This document shows, one piece after another, positions 29,410 through 38,684 of a stretch of 64,000 nucleotides of DNA. Source of the DNA: CAVXHV01 sp963761445 (GTDB lineage: Bacteria; Planctomycetota; Planctomycetia; Isosphaerales; Isosphaeraceae); the NCBI GenBank assembly GCA_963761445.1, contig CAVXHV010000005.1, positions 558,001-622,000 on the forward strand, in the 5' to 3' direction. Made by a program: the position numbers and the translations under genes. The notes beneath the pieces are model-generated. The model was not told where the DNA came from. It did not search any database and worked only from the letters and a program-made list of their open reading frames with translations. Numbering within the stretch: position 1 is the stretch's first letter; every line of letters starts with the position of its first letter.

Positions 29410-30384
29410 TCAGACGCTGACCGGTTGACGCAAGAACTTGCCGATGTACTCCTTCAGCTTGACGAGATCGGCATAGAACCGACGTATACCGTCGGCCAGT
29501 TTTTCGGTGGCCATGGCATCCTCGTTAAGCATCCAGCGAAACGTCTTTTCGTCCAGTTGAATCCTGTCGATCTTTTGAGCACGCGCCGTTTCGGCCGAGA
29601 GCTTGCGGGTCAGAGTTCCATCTGTTTTCTGCAGCTCGCCGAGGAGCTCCGGCGATATTGTCAAGAGATCACATCCGGCCAACTCGGTGATCTCACCCGG
29701 GTTGCGGAAGCTTGCTCCCATGACCTCAGTGCGATAGTCAAACTTCTTGAAATAGTTGAAAATCTTGATGACGGAATGTACACCAGGATCTTCGGTTGCG
29801 GGAATTTCCTTCACACCGCGGTCTTTGCAGTACCAGTCATGGATTCGGCCTACAAATGGGGAGATCAGAGTAATCCCGGCCTCGGCACAAGCAACCGCTT
29901 GCGGAAAGCTAAAGAGCAGGGTCAAGTTACAGTGGATTCCCTCTTTCTCGAGCTGTGCGGCTGCGCGGATTCCCTCCCATGTCGAAGCAATCTTGATCAA
30001 GACCCGCTGGCGATCAATTCCGTCTGCTTCATAAAGTGAGATCAGACGGCGGGCTTTTTGCATGGTTGCTTGAGTGTCGAACGACAGTCGCGCATCAACC
30101 TCAGTTGAGACCCGGCCCGGGATGATCTGGAGGATCTCCTTGCCAAAGGCGATGAACAAGCGGTCGACGACAGCATCCACGGAAGATTCATGATCGCTGG
30201 ATTCTGCCTGTGCCTGGGCAATCGCCTGCTCGAGCAGCGGCTTGTATTGCGGCATCTGGGCCGCCTTGTAAATAAGCGACGGATTGGTCGTTGCATCGCG
30301 CGGTCGGTACTGGGCGATTGACTCGAAGTCTCCCGTGTCAGCGACGACCACCGTCATCTTGCGCAACTGATCAAGCAGGTTCAT
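29410..30384 (-). CDS. tal: Transaldolase
   Basis: 324 residues, close to the usual length of the TalA/TalB class. It transfers a dihydroxyacetone unit between sugar phosphates in the non-oxidative pentose phosphate pathway. The signatures DATTNPSL and the Schiff-base lysine in VLIKIAST (Lys131, matching Lys132 of E. coli TalB) are present. So are the NLTLLFS and PFVGRI blocks. The start has AAAGGAG six bases upstream. It diverges from the HAD phosphatase across a 261-bp gap that should hold both promoters. Confidence 0.96.
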   Translation of the reverse strand: MNLLDQLRKMTVVVADTGDFESIAQYRPRDATTNPSLIYKAAQMPQYKPLLEQAIAQAQAESSDHESSVDAVVDRLFIAFGKEILQIIPGRVSTEVDARLSFDTQATMQKARRLISLYEADGIDRQRVLIKIASTWEGIRAAAQLEKEGIHCNLTLLFSFPQAVACAEAGITLISPFVGRIHDWYCKDRGVKEIPATEDPGVHSVIKIFNYFKKFDYRTEVMGASFRNPGEITELAGCDLLTISPELLGELQKTDGTLTRKLSAETARAQKIDRIQLDEKTFRWMLNEDAMATEKLADGIRRFYADLVKLKEYIGKFLRQPVSV

Positions 30385-30645
30385 TACAGACTCCTTTGCG
30401 GAAATTCTGGATGCACAAGGCCATCTGCGACTTCAATTGTGGGTATCAAAGGAACAGTGGCCCCACACGTCTCAGTCAATCTCGGGACTGTGATTCTAGC
30501 AGGTATGCTACATCGTTTGCCACGCCGGGGATACGACGCAAACTGCTTTGCACGTCAGCACGCGGGTCCTGTCAGCCGGTTCAGACAGTGTATGCGGCGA
30601 ATCTCAAGATGGTAGACTCTTCTGAAATACATCAAGGCACTTGTA

Positions 30646-31515
30646 ATGGGAATGGAGCGCATGGAGCAAATCGGGCCAGACTCGACCTCGCTGGTGCTGC
30701 AAGACCTTTGTGGCTTCGCGTTTGATCTCGACGGCACGATCTGGGAAGGACCGGCAATTCTTCCCGGTGCGCTCGACATGGTTGCCAACCTTCGCGCCGA
30801 GGGATTAGGAGTCGTGTTTGTTTCAAATTGCTCACGTTCCGGGTCTCAAAGTCTCAGTCATCGGCTCGGGAAGTTCGGGATCAGGGCTGAACCAGATGAG
30901 GTTCTCACGCCGTTCGACCTCGTAGGTAGTGAAGTCAAGCGTCAACTGGGTGCTGTTCCGCTGCTTGTCATCGGTACAGAGGATCTCTCCCAGGTGCTGG
31001 CGAATTCCGGTCATACTCCGATCGCGTTTGAGCAATGGCAGGAAGCCAAGGCGGTGGTTGTTGGAGTCGACCTTGACTTTGACTACAGTAGACTGCGAGC
31101 TGCGGCACGAGCGGTGGCCTCGGGTGCAACACTCTTCGCGATCAATCTGGATAATCGATTTCCCGTCGGCCCTGGCTTGTTCGATCCAGGCTGTGGTGCT
31201 CTCGCTGCGGCCATCGCCGTGGCAGGTGGGACCGAGCCAGTCTCGATTGGCAAACCCCAGCCGACTCTGTTTCGCGTCGCTATCGAAAGGCTTGGGTGTC
31301 CGAGCCGCCAGGCCGCCATGGTCGGTGATAGTCAGTCATCTGACATTGAGGGAGGTCGGAAAGCGGGAATGTTCACCGTCTGGCTCGACCCAGAGAATAA
31401 CGACCCGAAACCAGCCAGCGCCGATTTGAAAGTCCGTGACCTGCGCGAGCTTCATCAGCTCTGGAAGCAGGCGAGGGGAGAAGGTGTTCGTGCGTCTGGC
31501 GATGCGCGAGCTTGA
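30646..31515 (+). CDS. HAD-family sugar phosphatase (NagD-like)
   Basis: 289 residues. The HAD motifs are FDLDGT (nucleophile and acid/base Asp), VSNCS in the NagD-type position, the lysine region GKPQPTLF, and MVGDSQSSDIEGG for metal binding. Such enzymes dephosphorylate sugar or nucleotide phosphates, often as clean-up or repair reactions. The cap domain lies between the second and third motifs, as in class IIA. The substrate is not predictable. The gene converges with gatB, with 42 bp between stops. Confidence 0.9.
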   Translation: MGMERMEQIGPDSTSLVLQDLCGFAFDLDGTIWEGPAILPGALDMVANLRAEGLGVVFVSNCSRSGSQSLSHRLGKFGIRAEPDEVLTPFDLVGSEVKRQLGAVPLLVIGTEDLSQVLANSGHTPIAFEQWQEAKAVVVGVDLDFDYSRLRAAARAVASGATLFAINLDNRFPVGPGLFDPGCGALAAAIAVAGGTEPVSIGKPQPTLFRVAIERLGCPSRQAAMVGDSQSSDIEGGRKAGMFTVWLDPENNDPKPASADLKVRDLRELHQLWKQARGEGVRASGDARA

Positions 31516-31557
31516 CCGGACTGAGCGGGATTGCAACTGAATCACTGATCGCCGGTC

Positions 31558-33033
31558 TCAGAGCTTCAGATCGGCCAATTTCGTCTCGAGCAGCTCTCCG
31601 ACCAAGGCCGGGTTGGCCTTGCCGCTGGTTTGCTTCATGACCTGACCTCGCAGAAACCCCTTGACGGCCTCGGGTTTTTTCTTGCCTTTCTTGAGCTCCT
31701 CGATGGCCTGAGGATTGGCGGCGATCGCGGCGTCAACGGCCGCGGCAATCGCGTCACGGTCGGATACCATCTGATAGCCTTCCCTGGCGATGATTGCCTC
31801 GGCTGGTTCGCCGGTCTCGATCATCCGGCCCAGAACTTCACGCCCCTGGTTAGTATTCAGCTCGCTGCGCTTGACGCGATTGATCAGCTCAGCCAGAACG
31901 TCGGGACGAATCGGGAAATCAGCCAGGGACAGCTTCTTTTCCTTGATCGACCTGAGCACGTCCTGTTGAATCCAGTTGCTCGCCAGCTTGTACTCCTCGG
32001 TTGCTCGAGCGACGGCGTCGAAATAATCGGCGACGTCCTGCCCTTGTTCCACGAGAACATTTGCATCGTAGGCGGAAAGCCCGAATTGTGATTCAAACCG
32101 GTGGCGGCGAGCTGCCGGCAGCTCGCCCACGGAAGCTCGAACTCGCTCAAGCCAGGCCGGGTCAACTTCCACGGGAACCAGGTCAGGTTCCGGGAAGTAC
32201 CGATAATCCGCGAGCGATTCCTTTTCACGCTGTTGTTTGGTCACTTCATCGACATCGTTCCAGCCGCGCGTCGTCTTGGGCGCGTCCTTGATCGAGCGCC
32301 CATCCGCGAGCCACTGCTCGTACTGGCGCCTGGCTTCGTAAGCAAGCGCTTTTTCAACTGCGCGGAAGCTGTTCAGGTTCTTGATCTCGACAATTGGCGT
32401 TGGGATTGTTTCTCCATTCTTCTTGATATGCAGGTTGACGTTGGCGTCACATCGGAGCGAGCCCTCCTGCATCTCGCAATCCGAGACGTTCAGATAGCGC
32501 AAGGTGAGCCGTAGCTCCTCGAGACATCCGCGCGCATCGGCCGGGGAACGAATATCGGGCTCGGTCACGATCTCGAGCAGGGGAATGCCTGCGCGATTCA
32601 AGTCGACTTCGGAAAAGCCCTCGTCTGTGTGGGTCAACTTGCCGGTGTCTTCCTCAAGATGAATGCGAGTCAGCCGGCACGAGCCTCCTCCTCCGCCATC
32701 TTTGCGGACTGGGATTTCAAGTTGCCCCCCTCGCGAAAACGGCAGGTCATACTGGCTGATCTGATAATTCTTGGGCAAGTCCGGGTAATAGTAGTTCTTG
32801 CGGTCCCATTTGGTGAATGGCGCGACCTGCGCGCCTAACCCCACGGCAGTTTTGAGTGCCAGCTCGAACGCCTTACGATTCATCACCGGCAGCGTACCTG
32901 GAAGCCCCAGCGAAACCGGGTCAGTCTGAGTGTTGGGAGGCAGCCCAAAATCCGTCCCGCTCCAGGAGAACATCTTGCTCTGGGTCTCTAGCTGCACGTG
33001 AATTTCAAGGCCGATGATGATTTCGTGGTCCAT
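31558..33033 (-). CDS. gatB: Aspartyl/glutamyl-tRNA amidotransferase subunit B
   Basis: 491 residues, normal length. Subunit of the GatCAB complex that turns misacylated Glu-tRNA(Gln) or Asp-tRNA(Asn) into the correct aminoacyl-tRNA. The N-terminal GLEIHVQL, the DLPKNYQISQYD and RIHLEEDTGK blocks of the kinase-like domain, and the C-terminal helical tRNA-binding region are all present. It is the last gene of gatC-gatA-gatB, 81 bp after gatA. The presence of the complex suggests an indirect route for Gln and/or Asn tRNA charging in this organism. Confidence 0.97.
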   Translation of the reverse strand: MDHEIIIGLEIHVQLETQSKMFSWSGTDFGLPPNTQTDPVSLGLPGTLPVMNRKAFELALKTAVGLGAQVAPFTKWDRKNYYYPDLPKNYQISQYDLPFSRGGQLEIPVRKDGGGGGSCRLTRIHLEEDTGKLTHTDEGFSEVDLNRAGIPLLEIVTEPDIRSPADARGCLEELRLTLRYLNVSDCEMQEGSLRCDANVNLHIKKNGETIPTPIVEIKNLNSFRAVEKALAYEARRQYEQWLADGRSIKDAPKTTRGWNDVDEVTKQQREKESLADYRYFPEPDLVPVEVDPAWLERVRASVGELPAARRHRFESQFGLSAYDANVLVEQGQDVADYFDAVARATEEYKLASNWIQQDVLRSIKEKKLSLADFPIRPDVLAELINRVKRSELNTNQGREVLGRMIETGEPAEAIIAREGYQMVSDRDAIAAAVDAAIAANPQAIEELKKGKKKPEAVKGFLRGQVMKQTSGKANPALVGELLETKLADLKL

Positions 33034-33114
33034 TCGTGTCGCTCCTGCGCCGTTTAAGGCGCGGAATCAGTCGTCACCCGACCAATCACAACGTATTGCG
33101 CCTGGCAACTGCCC

Positions 33115-34602
33115 TCATGCCAGTGATGCCCGCTTCAAATGCCAGTCTGTCGCGTGTTCGAATATGCGGGCTGCTCGCAACAACATTTCTTCGGCGAATG
33201 GCGCAGCCAGCAGTTGCAATCCGACTGGCAGCTTGGCGCGAGTCAGGCCGCATGGAATCGAAATCGCCGGGATACCGGCGAGGTTCGCTGTGATCGTGTA
33301 GATATCCGAAAGGTACATAGTGAGTGGATCAGCCGTGCGCTCACCAAGCTTGAATGCCGGGGTAGGTGAAGTGGGACCCAGCAGTACGTCGACCTCCTTG
33401 AACGCCGAATCAAAGTCGTTCCGGATCTTGCGTCGGACTTGAAGGGCCTTGTTGTAATACTGATCGGCGTAGCCTGCGGAGAGGGCGAAGGTACCCAGCA
33501 TGATCCTCCGCTTGACCTCCGCCCCGAAGCCTTCGGCCCGGCTGGCCATCATCATCCGAATCATGGGAGGAAGGCTATAACCCGGGTGCTTTGGGCTTGA
33601 GTCCGCCGCGCGATGGCCGTAGGTGGTGCCATCGTATCGCGCCAGGTTACTTGAACATTCCGCCGGGGCGACAATGTAGTACGCGGGTATGCCATACTTC
33701 GAGTGCGGCAGCGAGACCTCCTTGATCGTTGCTCCAGCCTGCTCATAGACTCGAATTGCCTCCTGGACAGAAGTTGCGACTTCCGGGTCGAGTCCCTCCT
33801 TGAAAAACTCGGGCACCACGCCGACACGGAGCGACGGCAGCGGCTGATTGAGCGAGCCGGAGTAATCAGGCACTGGTACTGGAACGCTGGTTGCATCGTT
33901 CTGGTCACGACCAGCGATCACGCTCAAGAGGAGCGCCGTATCCGCCAGGTCATGTGCAAATGGACCAATCTGGTCGAGTGAGCTTGCATAAGCGATCAAT
34001 CCATATCGGCTCACCCGACCGTAGGTCGGCTTTAGCCCCACAACCCCACAAACAGAAGCGGGCTGGCGCACCGAGCCGCCTGTATCTGTTCCCAGCGCCA
34101 AAGGGGTGAGCTCGGCTGCAACGGCCACAGCCGAGCCGCCTGAGGAGCCACCCGGCACCCGAGTTTCATCCCATGGATTCAATGTGGGACCATAAGCACT
34201 GTTCTCGGTTGACGACCCCATCGCAAACTCATCCATATTGGTCTTGCCGTAGATGATCGCGCCCGAGGCTCGCAGCTTCGAGATCACCGTGGCTTCGTAC
34301 GGTGGACGAAAACTGCGCAGCATACGGCTTCCGCATGTGGTCGGCTCGCCTTCCACACAGAGAACGTCCTTGATTGCCACCGGAACACCGGCCAAGGGGC
34401 CGACGGCCTCACCGGATTGACGACAATTGTCAATCGCACGAGCTTGAGCCAGCACCCGCTCCGGATCAAGATACAAAAAGACATTCAGTCGTTTTAGCCG
34501 GTCTGCTCGGTCCAGCAACTGGCGCACAACCTCCACTGAGGTGATCTCACCGGCGTTGAGTCTGGCCAGAAGTGAAATGGCCGTGGTGGTATCACTGCTC
34601 AT
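33115..34602 (-). CDS. gatA: Aspartyl/glutamyl-tRNA amidotransferase subunit A
   Basis: 495 residues, an amidase-signature enzyme that frees ammonia from glutamine for GatB. The Ser-cisSer-Lys triad is readable: the lysine in VAIKDVLCV, the cis-serine in GGSSGGSA and the nucleophile serine in TDTGGSVRQPA. The C-terminal portion (SAGYADQYYNKALQVRR) is typical. It follows gatC by 82 bp and precedes gatB by 81 bp on the same strand. Confidence 0.97.
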   Translation of the reverse strand: MSSDTTTAISLLARLNAGEITSVEVVRQLLDRADRLKRLNVFLYLDPERVLAQARAIDNCRQSGEAVGPLAGVPVAIKDVLCVEGEPTTCGSRMLRSFRPPYEATVISKLRASGAIIYGKTNMDEFAMGSSTENSAYGPTLNPWDETRVPGGSSGGSAVAVAAELTPLALGTDTGGSVRQPASVCGVVGLKPTYGRVSRYGLIAYASSLDQIGPFAHDLADTALLLSVIAGRDQNDATSVPVPVPDYSGSLNQPLPSLRVGVVPEFFKEGLDPEVATSVQEAIRVYEQAGATIKEVSLPHSKYGIPAYYIVAPAECSSNLARYDGTTYGHRAADSSPKHPGYSLPPMIRMMMASRAEGFGAEVKRRIMLGTFALSAGYADQYYNKALQVRRKIRNDFDSAFKEVDVLLGPTSPTPAFKLGERTADPLTMYLSDIYTITANLAGIPAISIPCGLTRAKLPVGLQLLAAPFAEEMLLRAARIFEHATDWHLKRASLA

Positions 34603-34684
34603 CTAGTCGTGTCCTTAGCATGACGCATCGTGCTCAAAAGGCAGCAGCATGACCGTCGTGTTCCTCGGCCGAGAGTCCGCGGGA

Positions 34685-34972
34685 TCATTCCAAAACGGCG
34701 GGAACCAAGAAGCTTGACTCATTACGCTGGGGTGCATTCGCGAGGGCTTTTTCGCGATCGAGTGCCGACCCGCGTACGTCGTCGCGGAACACGTTACGCA
34801 GCTCGACGCCATGGGCCAGCGGCTCAACATCCGTGGTATCAAGCTCCTGAAGCTGGGCAACGTAATCCATGATCGAGTTGATCTGTGCCGTGAACGTTTC
34901 CAGTTCGGCAGGATCGACTCGCAACCGTGCCAGAAGCGCCACCTTCGCCACGTCCTCAACCGACAACGACAT
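34685..34972 (-). CDS. gatC: Aspartyl/glutamyl-tRNA amidotransferase subunit C
   Basis: 95 residues, the usual size. GatC stabilises GatA on GatB. The family pattern is visible: VEDVAKVALLARLRV at the start, the middle helix FTAQINSIMDYVAQLQELDT, and the PLAHGVELRNVFRDD belt with an end rich in conserved Pro/Ala (FLVPAVLE). It is the first gene of the gatCAB run. Confidence 0.95.
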   Translation of the reverse strand: MSLSVEDVAKVALLARLRVDPAELETFTAQINSIMDYVAQLQELDTTDVEPLAHGVELRNVFRDDVRGSALDREKALANAPQRNESSFLVPAVLE

Positions 34973-35258
34973 GAGTATGAGCTCTCAAACTGCTGGTGCC
35001 TCGTTCGCAAGGCCATCAGATCGGCGCTGTGAATCGGCCGTGAGCCTTTCGGGCAAACCCCGTAGCAGACTGACTCAGTCTGACAGATTCAATCAACGGG
35101 TTCAAGGTTCGCGGCGCCGGCTGGTCAGAACCGTTCTCGACATCGAAGTGACCTCGCCGAGTTTGACGCGCGCTGGCACGGGCTTCTATGATGATCGTGC
35201 GTGCGCTTCCCTCGTGAAAAAGCACGATAAAACACCCATCATTTGGAAGACCTAGCTG

Positions 35259-36524
35259 ATGCAGGGCCCCGTCGCAATTATCCTGGCTGCAGGCCAGGGA
35301 AAACGAATGAGATCGGAAAGGGCCAAGGTACTTCACGAAGTCTGCGGCCAGCCGATGATCCATTACGTTGTCGATGCCGCTCGAGGCGCCGGGGCCAAGA
35401 CGATTATCGTCGTGATCGGCTACGCAGCCGACCAGGTTCGCCAATGCTTCCGAGGCATGCCAGACATCCTCTTTGCCACTCAAACCGAGCAGCTTGGTAC
35501 GGGCCATGCGGTCAAGATATGCCGGCCACTACTGACTGATTACGAAGGACCATCGCTCGTTCTAGTCGGTGATGAACCTCTGCTGCGTGCCCAACCCCTG
35601 GCCGACCTGCTTGAGCGCCAAGAGGCCGACCAGGCAGCCTGCCTGCTCGGTACTGCGGTCATGGACGACCCCATGGGCTTCGGCCGGATCGTTCGCGACT
35701 CGGCCGGTCGTTTTCTGCGGATTGTCGAAGAGCGTGACTGCACGCCCGAAGAACGCGCCATCAAGGAGGTCAACCCGAGCTGCTATGTGTTCAAACTGCC
35801 TGAACTCTGGGACGCTCTCGACCAGATTGGCACCGGCAACGCCCAGGGTGAGTACTATCTAACTGATGCTCCGCAACATCTGATAACAATGGGCAAAAAG
35901 GTGGTTGCTCTCAATGTTCTGCAGGCCGACGATGTGCTGGGAGTCAACACCCGTCAGCACCTGGCGTTTGCCGGAGCCACGATGCAGGCACGAATCCAGG
36001 ATTACTGGATGACAGAAGGCGTCACCATCGTTGATCCACGCAACACCTGTATTGACGGCCGAGCGTCAATCGGTGCGGACACGATCATCTACCCGTTCAC
36101 CGTCATTTCTGGTGCTGTCAAAGTCGGCTTGCGATGTCGGATAGGTCCGCATACACATCTCCGCGAGGGCACGATCCTGGAGGATGGAGTTGAAGTGGGT
36201 GCCTTCGTCGAGATCAAGCAATCGCACATCGGTGCCGGCACGATCGTGCGTCATCTGGCTTATCTCGGGGACGCCGACGTTGGCGAAAACACCAACGTTG
36301 GTGCAACGGTCGTCACTGCTAATTTCGACGGTGTTCGTAAGAACACGAGCCGGATCGGCTCCCGAGCTCGCCTGGGAGCGGGCGTGATCCTGATTGCGCC
36401 CGTCACCATCGGGGATGACGCGATCGTCGGTGCTAATGCGGTCGTCACGCGCAACCAGAATGTTGCTGACGGACAAACTGTCGTTGGCGTTCCGGCACAG
36501 CCCATCGAGCGAAAACCTCGATAG
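35259..36524 (+). CDS. glmU: Bifunctional UDP-GlcNAc pyrophosphorylase / acetyltransferase GlmU-like
   Basis: 421 residues, somewhat shorter than the usual 450-460. The N-terminal nucleotidyltransferase has ILAAGQGKRM, VLHEVCGQPMI, the ATQTEQLGTGHA block and the NPSCYVF/EYYLTDA region. The C-terminal half is a left-handed beta helix of hexapeptide repeats with HLAYLGDADVGEN and NFDGVRKN, matching the acetyl-transfer site region of GlmU. The product UDP-GlcNAc feeds cell-wall, lipid A and exopolysaccharide synthesis. The shorter end means the acetyltransferase activity is less certain. A GGAAG site lies nine bases before the ATG. It diverges from gatC. Confidence 0.87.
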   Translation: MQGPVAIILAAGQGKRMRSERAKVLHEVCGQPMIHYVVDAARGAGAKTIIVVIGYAADQVRQCFRGMPDILFATQTEQLGTGHAVKICRPLLTDYEGPSLVLVGDEPLLRAQPLADLLERQEADQAACLLGTAVMDDPMGFGRIVRDSAGRFLRIVEERDCTPEERAIKEVNPSCYVFKLPELWDALDQIGTGNAQGEYYLTDAPQHLITMGKKVVALNVLQADDVLGVNTRQHLAFAGATMQARIQDYWMTEGVTIVDPRNTCIDGRASIGADTIIYPFTVISGAVKVGLRCRIGPHTHLREGTILEDGVEVGAFVEIKQSHIGAGTIVRHLAYLGDADVGENTNVGATVVTANFDGVRKNTSRIGSRARLGAGVILIAPVTIGDDAIVGANAVVTRNQNVADGQTVVGVPAQPIERKPR

Positions 36525-36547
36525 TTGAATCTGGGCGATCTTGTATA

Positions 36548-38083
36548 TCACGAATTCAATCGGGAATAGAGATCGACGTATCGTTCGAACAGCTCATCAT
36601 AAAGAGCGGCATTCGCAGCTCTGGGCTCGACCTGCATCTCGATTGCGACCATGGCGCTCGCCGCCTCGTCGAAGTCTGCATACACACCAGCAGCCAGCGC
36701 GGCTGCCATGGCTGAGCCAAGTGCACATGACTCTTTTTCTCGCGGCAGTTGAATCGGTTTCTTGAGAAGGTCAGCATGGATTTGCAGCCAGAGCGGCGAC
36801 CTGGCGCCTCCTCCTCCCAGGAAGATGCGCTCAACACGCAGGCCATGGACTGTCGCGTCTTCCAGGATATGGCGGGTACCGCAAGCAGTTGCTTCATAGA
36901 TTCCCCGTACCACATGGCCCGGCCCATGTGCCAGTGACAACCCAGTGATGCAGCCTCGCGCCAGCGGGTTCTTGTAAGGTGAGCGATTTCCTTGCCAGTC
37001 GTCACGTACCAGCAGTCCGTCTGCTGCTAGCGGAACGGCGGCGGCGAGCTCATCCAGCACCTGGAAAACCGATACGTTCCTATGCTCGGCCTCGACCTGC
37101 TGGTTTCCTGCGAAATGGCGACGGTACCAGTCGAGAATTGACCCTGTGGCGGTTTGTCCGGCTTCGAGGGTAAATGATCCCTCCGTTATCGCATCTGGGT
37201 AACAACCAGCCGCTCCCGAGCCGAATATCCCTTGGCGCGACTGGGCGAGGTGGCAAGTGCTGGACCCGACAATCACCGCGACGTCGCCATCGCGCGTTGC
37301 CCCCATGCCAAGCATGCCGAGGTACGCGTCAATCCCCCCTTGTGCGACGGGAATTCCTGCACGGAGCCCCAGTTGCCCAGCTGCTAGCTTACTCAACGTG
37401 GCACCTCCACGCCCAAGTGGCACGATTTGCTCGGGCCATTTCTCGAGCAGGTCGGAGAGACCAATTGCCTGGAGCAGCTTGATGGGCCAGCCACCGTCGG
37501 GGCGGGCAAAGTTCCACTTGACGGCAACGTGGTTCAGCGAAAGCGTCCACTCCCCGGTCAAGCGGTGCATCATCCAGTCGGTACATTCAACCAACCGGCG
37601 CGCGCGGGTGTAGAGATCCGGCTCATTCCGCTTGAGCCAGAGAGCTTTGGGAAGCATCCATTCGGGAGACACTCGCCCCGAGACGTATCTCAACACAGGA
37701 TCGCCGGTGTCGCTGATGATCTGTGCTTCGTGGAACGCTCGCTGATCCATCCAGAGCAGGGCAGGGCGTAAGGGGTCTCCATCATCACTTGTTGCCACGA
37801 CCGTGCACGCTGTGCAGTCGATGCCAATTCCGATCACTTGCTCAGCCTCGGCACTTCCCTGGGCAAGGGCAACGCCGAGGGCTTGCTTGGCCGCAGACCA
37901 CCACGAGTGCGGTTGCTGCTCAGCCCATGTCGGATGAGGGTAGGTTGTCTCAATCGGCGCAACGCCGAATGCTATGGTACGCCCTTGCAAATCAACCAGG
38001 GCCGCGCGCAGACTCTGCGTTCCCACATCCAATCCAAGTAATAATGGCGGTCGTCGCCCGAGCGTTTCCATTATCTCAATCAC
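36548..38083 (-). CDS. FGGY-family pentulokinase (ribulokinase/xylulokinase-like)
   Basis: 511 residues. The ATPase fold of sugar kinases is clear: LLLGLDVGTQSLRAAL, the GIGIDCTACTVV strand, the LLWMDQRA loop, the CTDWMMHRLTGEW helix, and the C-terminal FLGGGGARSPLWLQIHAD signature. Such enzymes phosphorylate a pentulose for entry into the pentose phosphate pathway, which fits a transaldolase gene nearby. The DCTACT strand leans towards ribulokinase rather than xylulokinase, but I would not name the sugar. It overlaps the stop of dtd in a GTGA arrangement, so the two are co-transcribed. Confidence 0.88.
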   Translation of the reverse strand: MIEIMETLGRRPPLLLGLDVGTQSLRAALVDLQGRTIAFGVAPIETTYPHPTWAEQQPHSWWSAAKQALGVALAQGSAEAEQVIGIGIDCTACTVVATSDDGDPLRPALLWMDQRAFHEAQIISDTGDPVLRYVSGRVSPEWMLPKALWLKRNEPDLYTRARRLVECTDWMMHRLTGEWTLSLNHVAVKWNFARPDGGWPIKLLQAIGLSDLLEKWPEQIVPLGRGGATLSKLAAGQLGLRAGIPVAQGGIDAYLGMLGMGATRDGDVAVIVGSSTCHLAQSRQGIFGSGAAGCYPDAITEGSFTLEAGQTATGSILDWYRRHFAGNQQVEAEHRNVSVFQVLDELAAAVPLAADGLLVRDDWQGNRSPYKNPLARGCITGLSLAHGPGHVVRGIYEATACGTRHILEDATVHGLRVERIFLGGGGARSPLWLQIHADLLKKPIQLPREKESCALGSAMAAALAAGVYADFDEAASAMVAIEMQVEPRAANAALYDELFERYVDLYSRLNS

Positions 38084-38523
38084 CCTCGAGTATCCAGCAG
38101 AAATGTGACAGGGCCGTCGTTGATCAACTCCACCTGCATCATTGCACCGAAGATCCCCGTGCCGACGGTAAGCCCCGACTTTGCCAGCAAGTTGGTGAAG
38201 AGCAGATAAAGCTCCTCGGCGACGAGCGGCTTTGCAGCCGCAGTAAAGCCAGGCCGGCGCCCTGAGCGACAGTCTGCCAGCAGCGTGAACTGGCTCACAA
38301 CGAGGATCTCTCCGCGCAGGTCGAGCACGCTCAAATTCATCTTACCGTTTTCGTCCTCGAAGCCGCGAAGATGGAGCACTTTCTCAGCCATCCATAGCGC
38401 ATCGGCCTGGCTATCATCCTGAGCAACACCGAGGAGGATAAGCCAGCCCCGCGCAATGCGCGCGACACAGCTCCCATTAACCTCGACTGATGCCCGACTG
38501 ACTCGTTGAAGAACAGCACGCAT
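38080..38523 (-). CDS. dtd: D-aminoacyl-tRNA deacylase
   Basis: 147 residues, full length. Removes D-amino acids (and glycine from tRNA-Ala) that were wrongly attached to tRNA. Both family signatures are present: the SQFTLLAD block and the ELINDGPVTFLLDT end, which form the chiral-proofreading pocket across the dimer interface. The first residues MRAVLQRVSRASVEV are typical. It is followed by the overlapping pentulokinase gene. Confidence 0.96.
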   Translation of the reverse strand: MRAVLQRVSRASVEVNGSCVARIARGWLILLGVAQDDSQADALWMAEKVLHLRGFEDENGKMNLSVLDLRGEILVVSQFTLLADCRSGRRPGFTAAAKPLVAEELYLLFTNLLAKSGLTVGTGIFGAMMQVELINDGPVTFLLDTRG

Positions 38524-38684
38524 GAAAAGAGACGTCCCTCTTGCTTGCCCAAGTTACGCTATCGCGGCCAGGAATTCATGCTGAAAACCGGGTAGCTCAC
38601 GATGCCTCAAGGTGTTAACCTCACTTGGTGCAGACAGGGAGAGCTTTGGGGTACCTGCATGGATCGCGGGGCGAGGAGGCAAGC

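Noticed and set aside
29230..30039. 269-residue forward frame over transaldolase
   Set aside because: It is antisense to a clear transaldolase and has no recognisable protein features.
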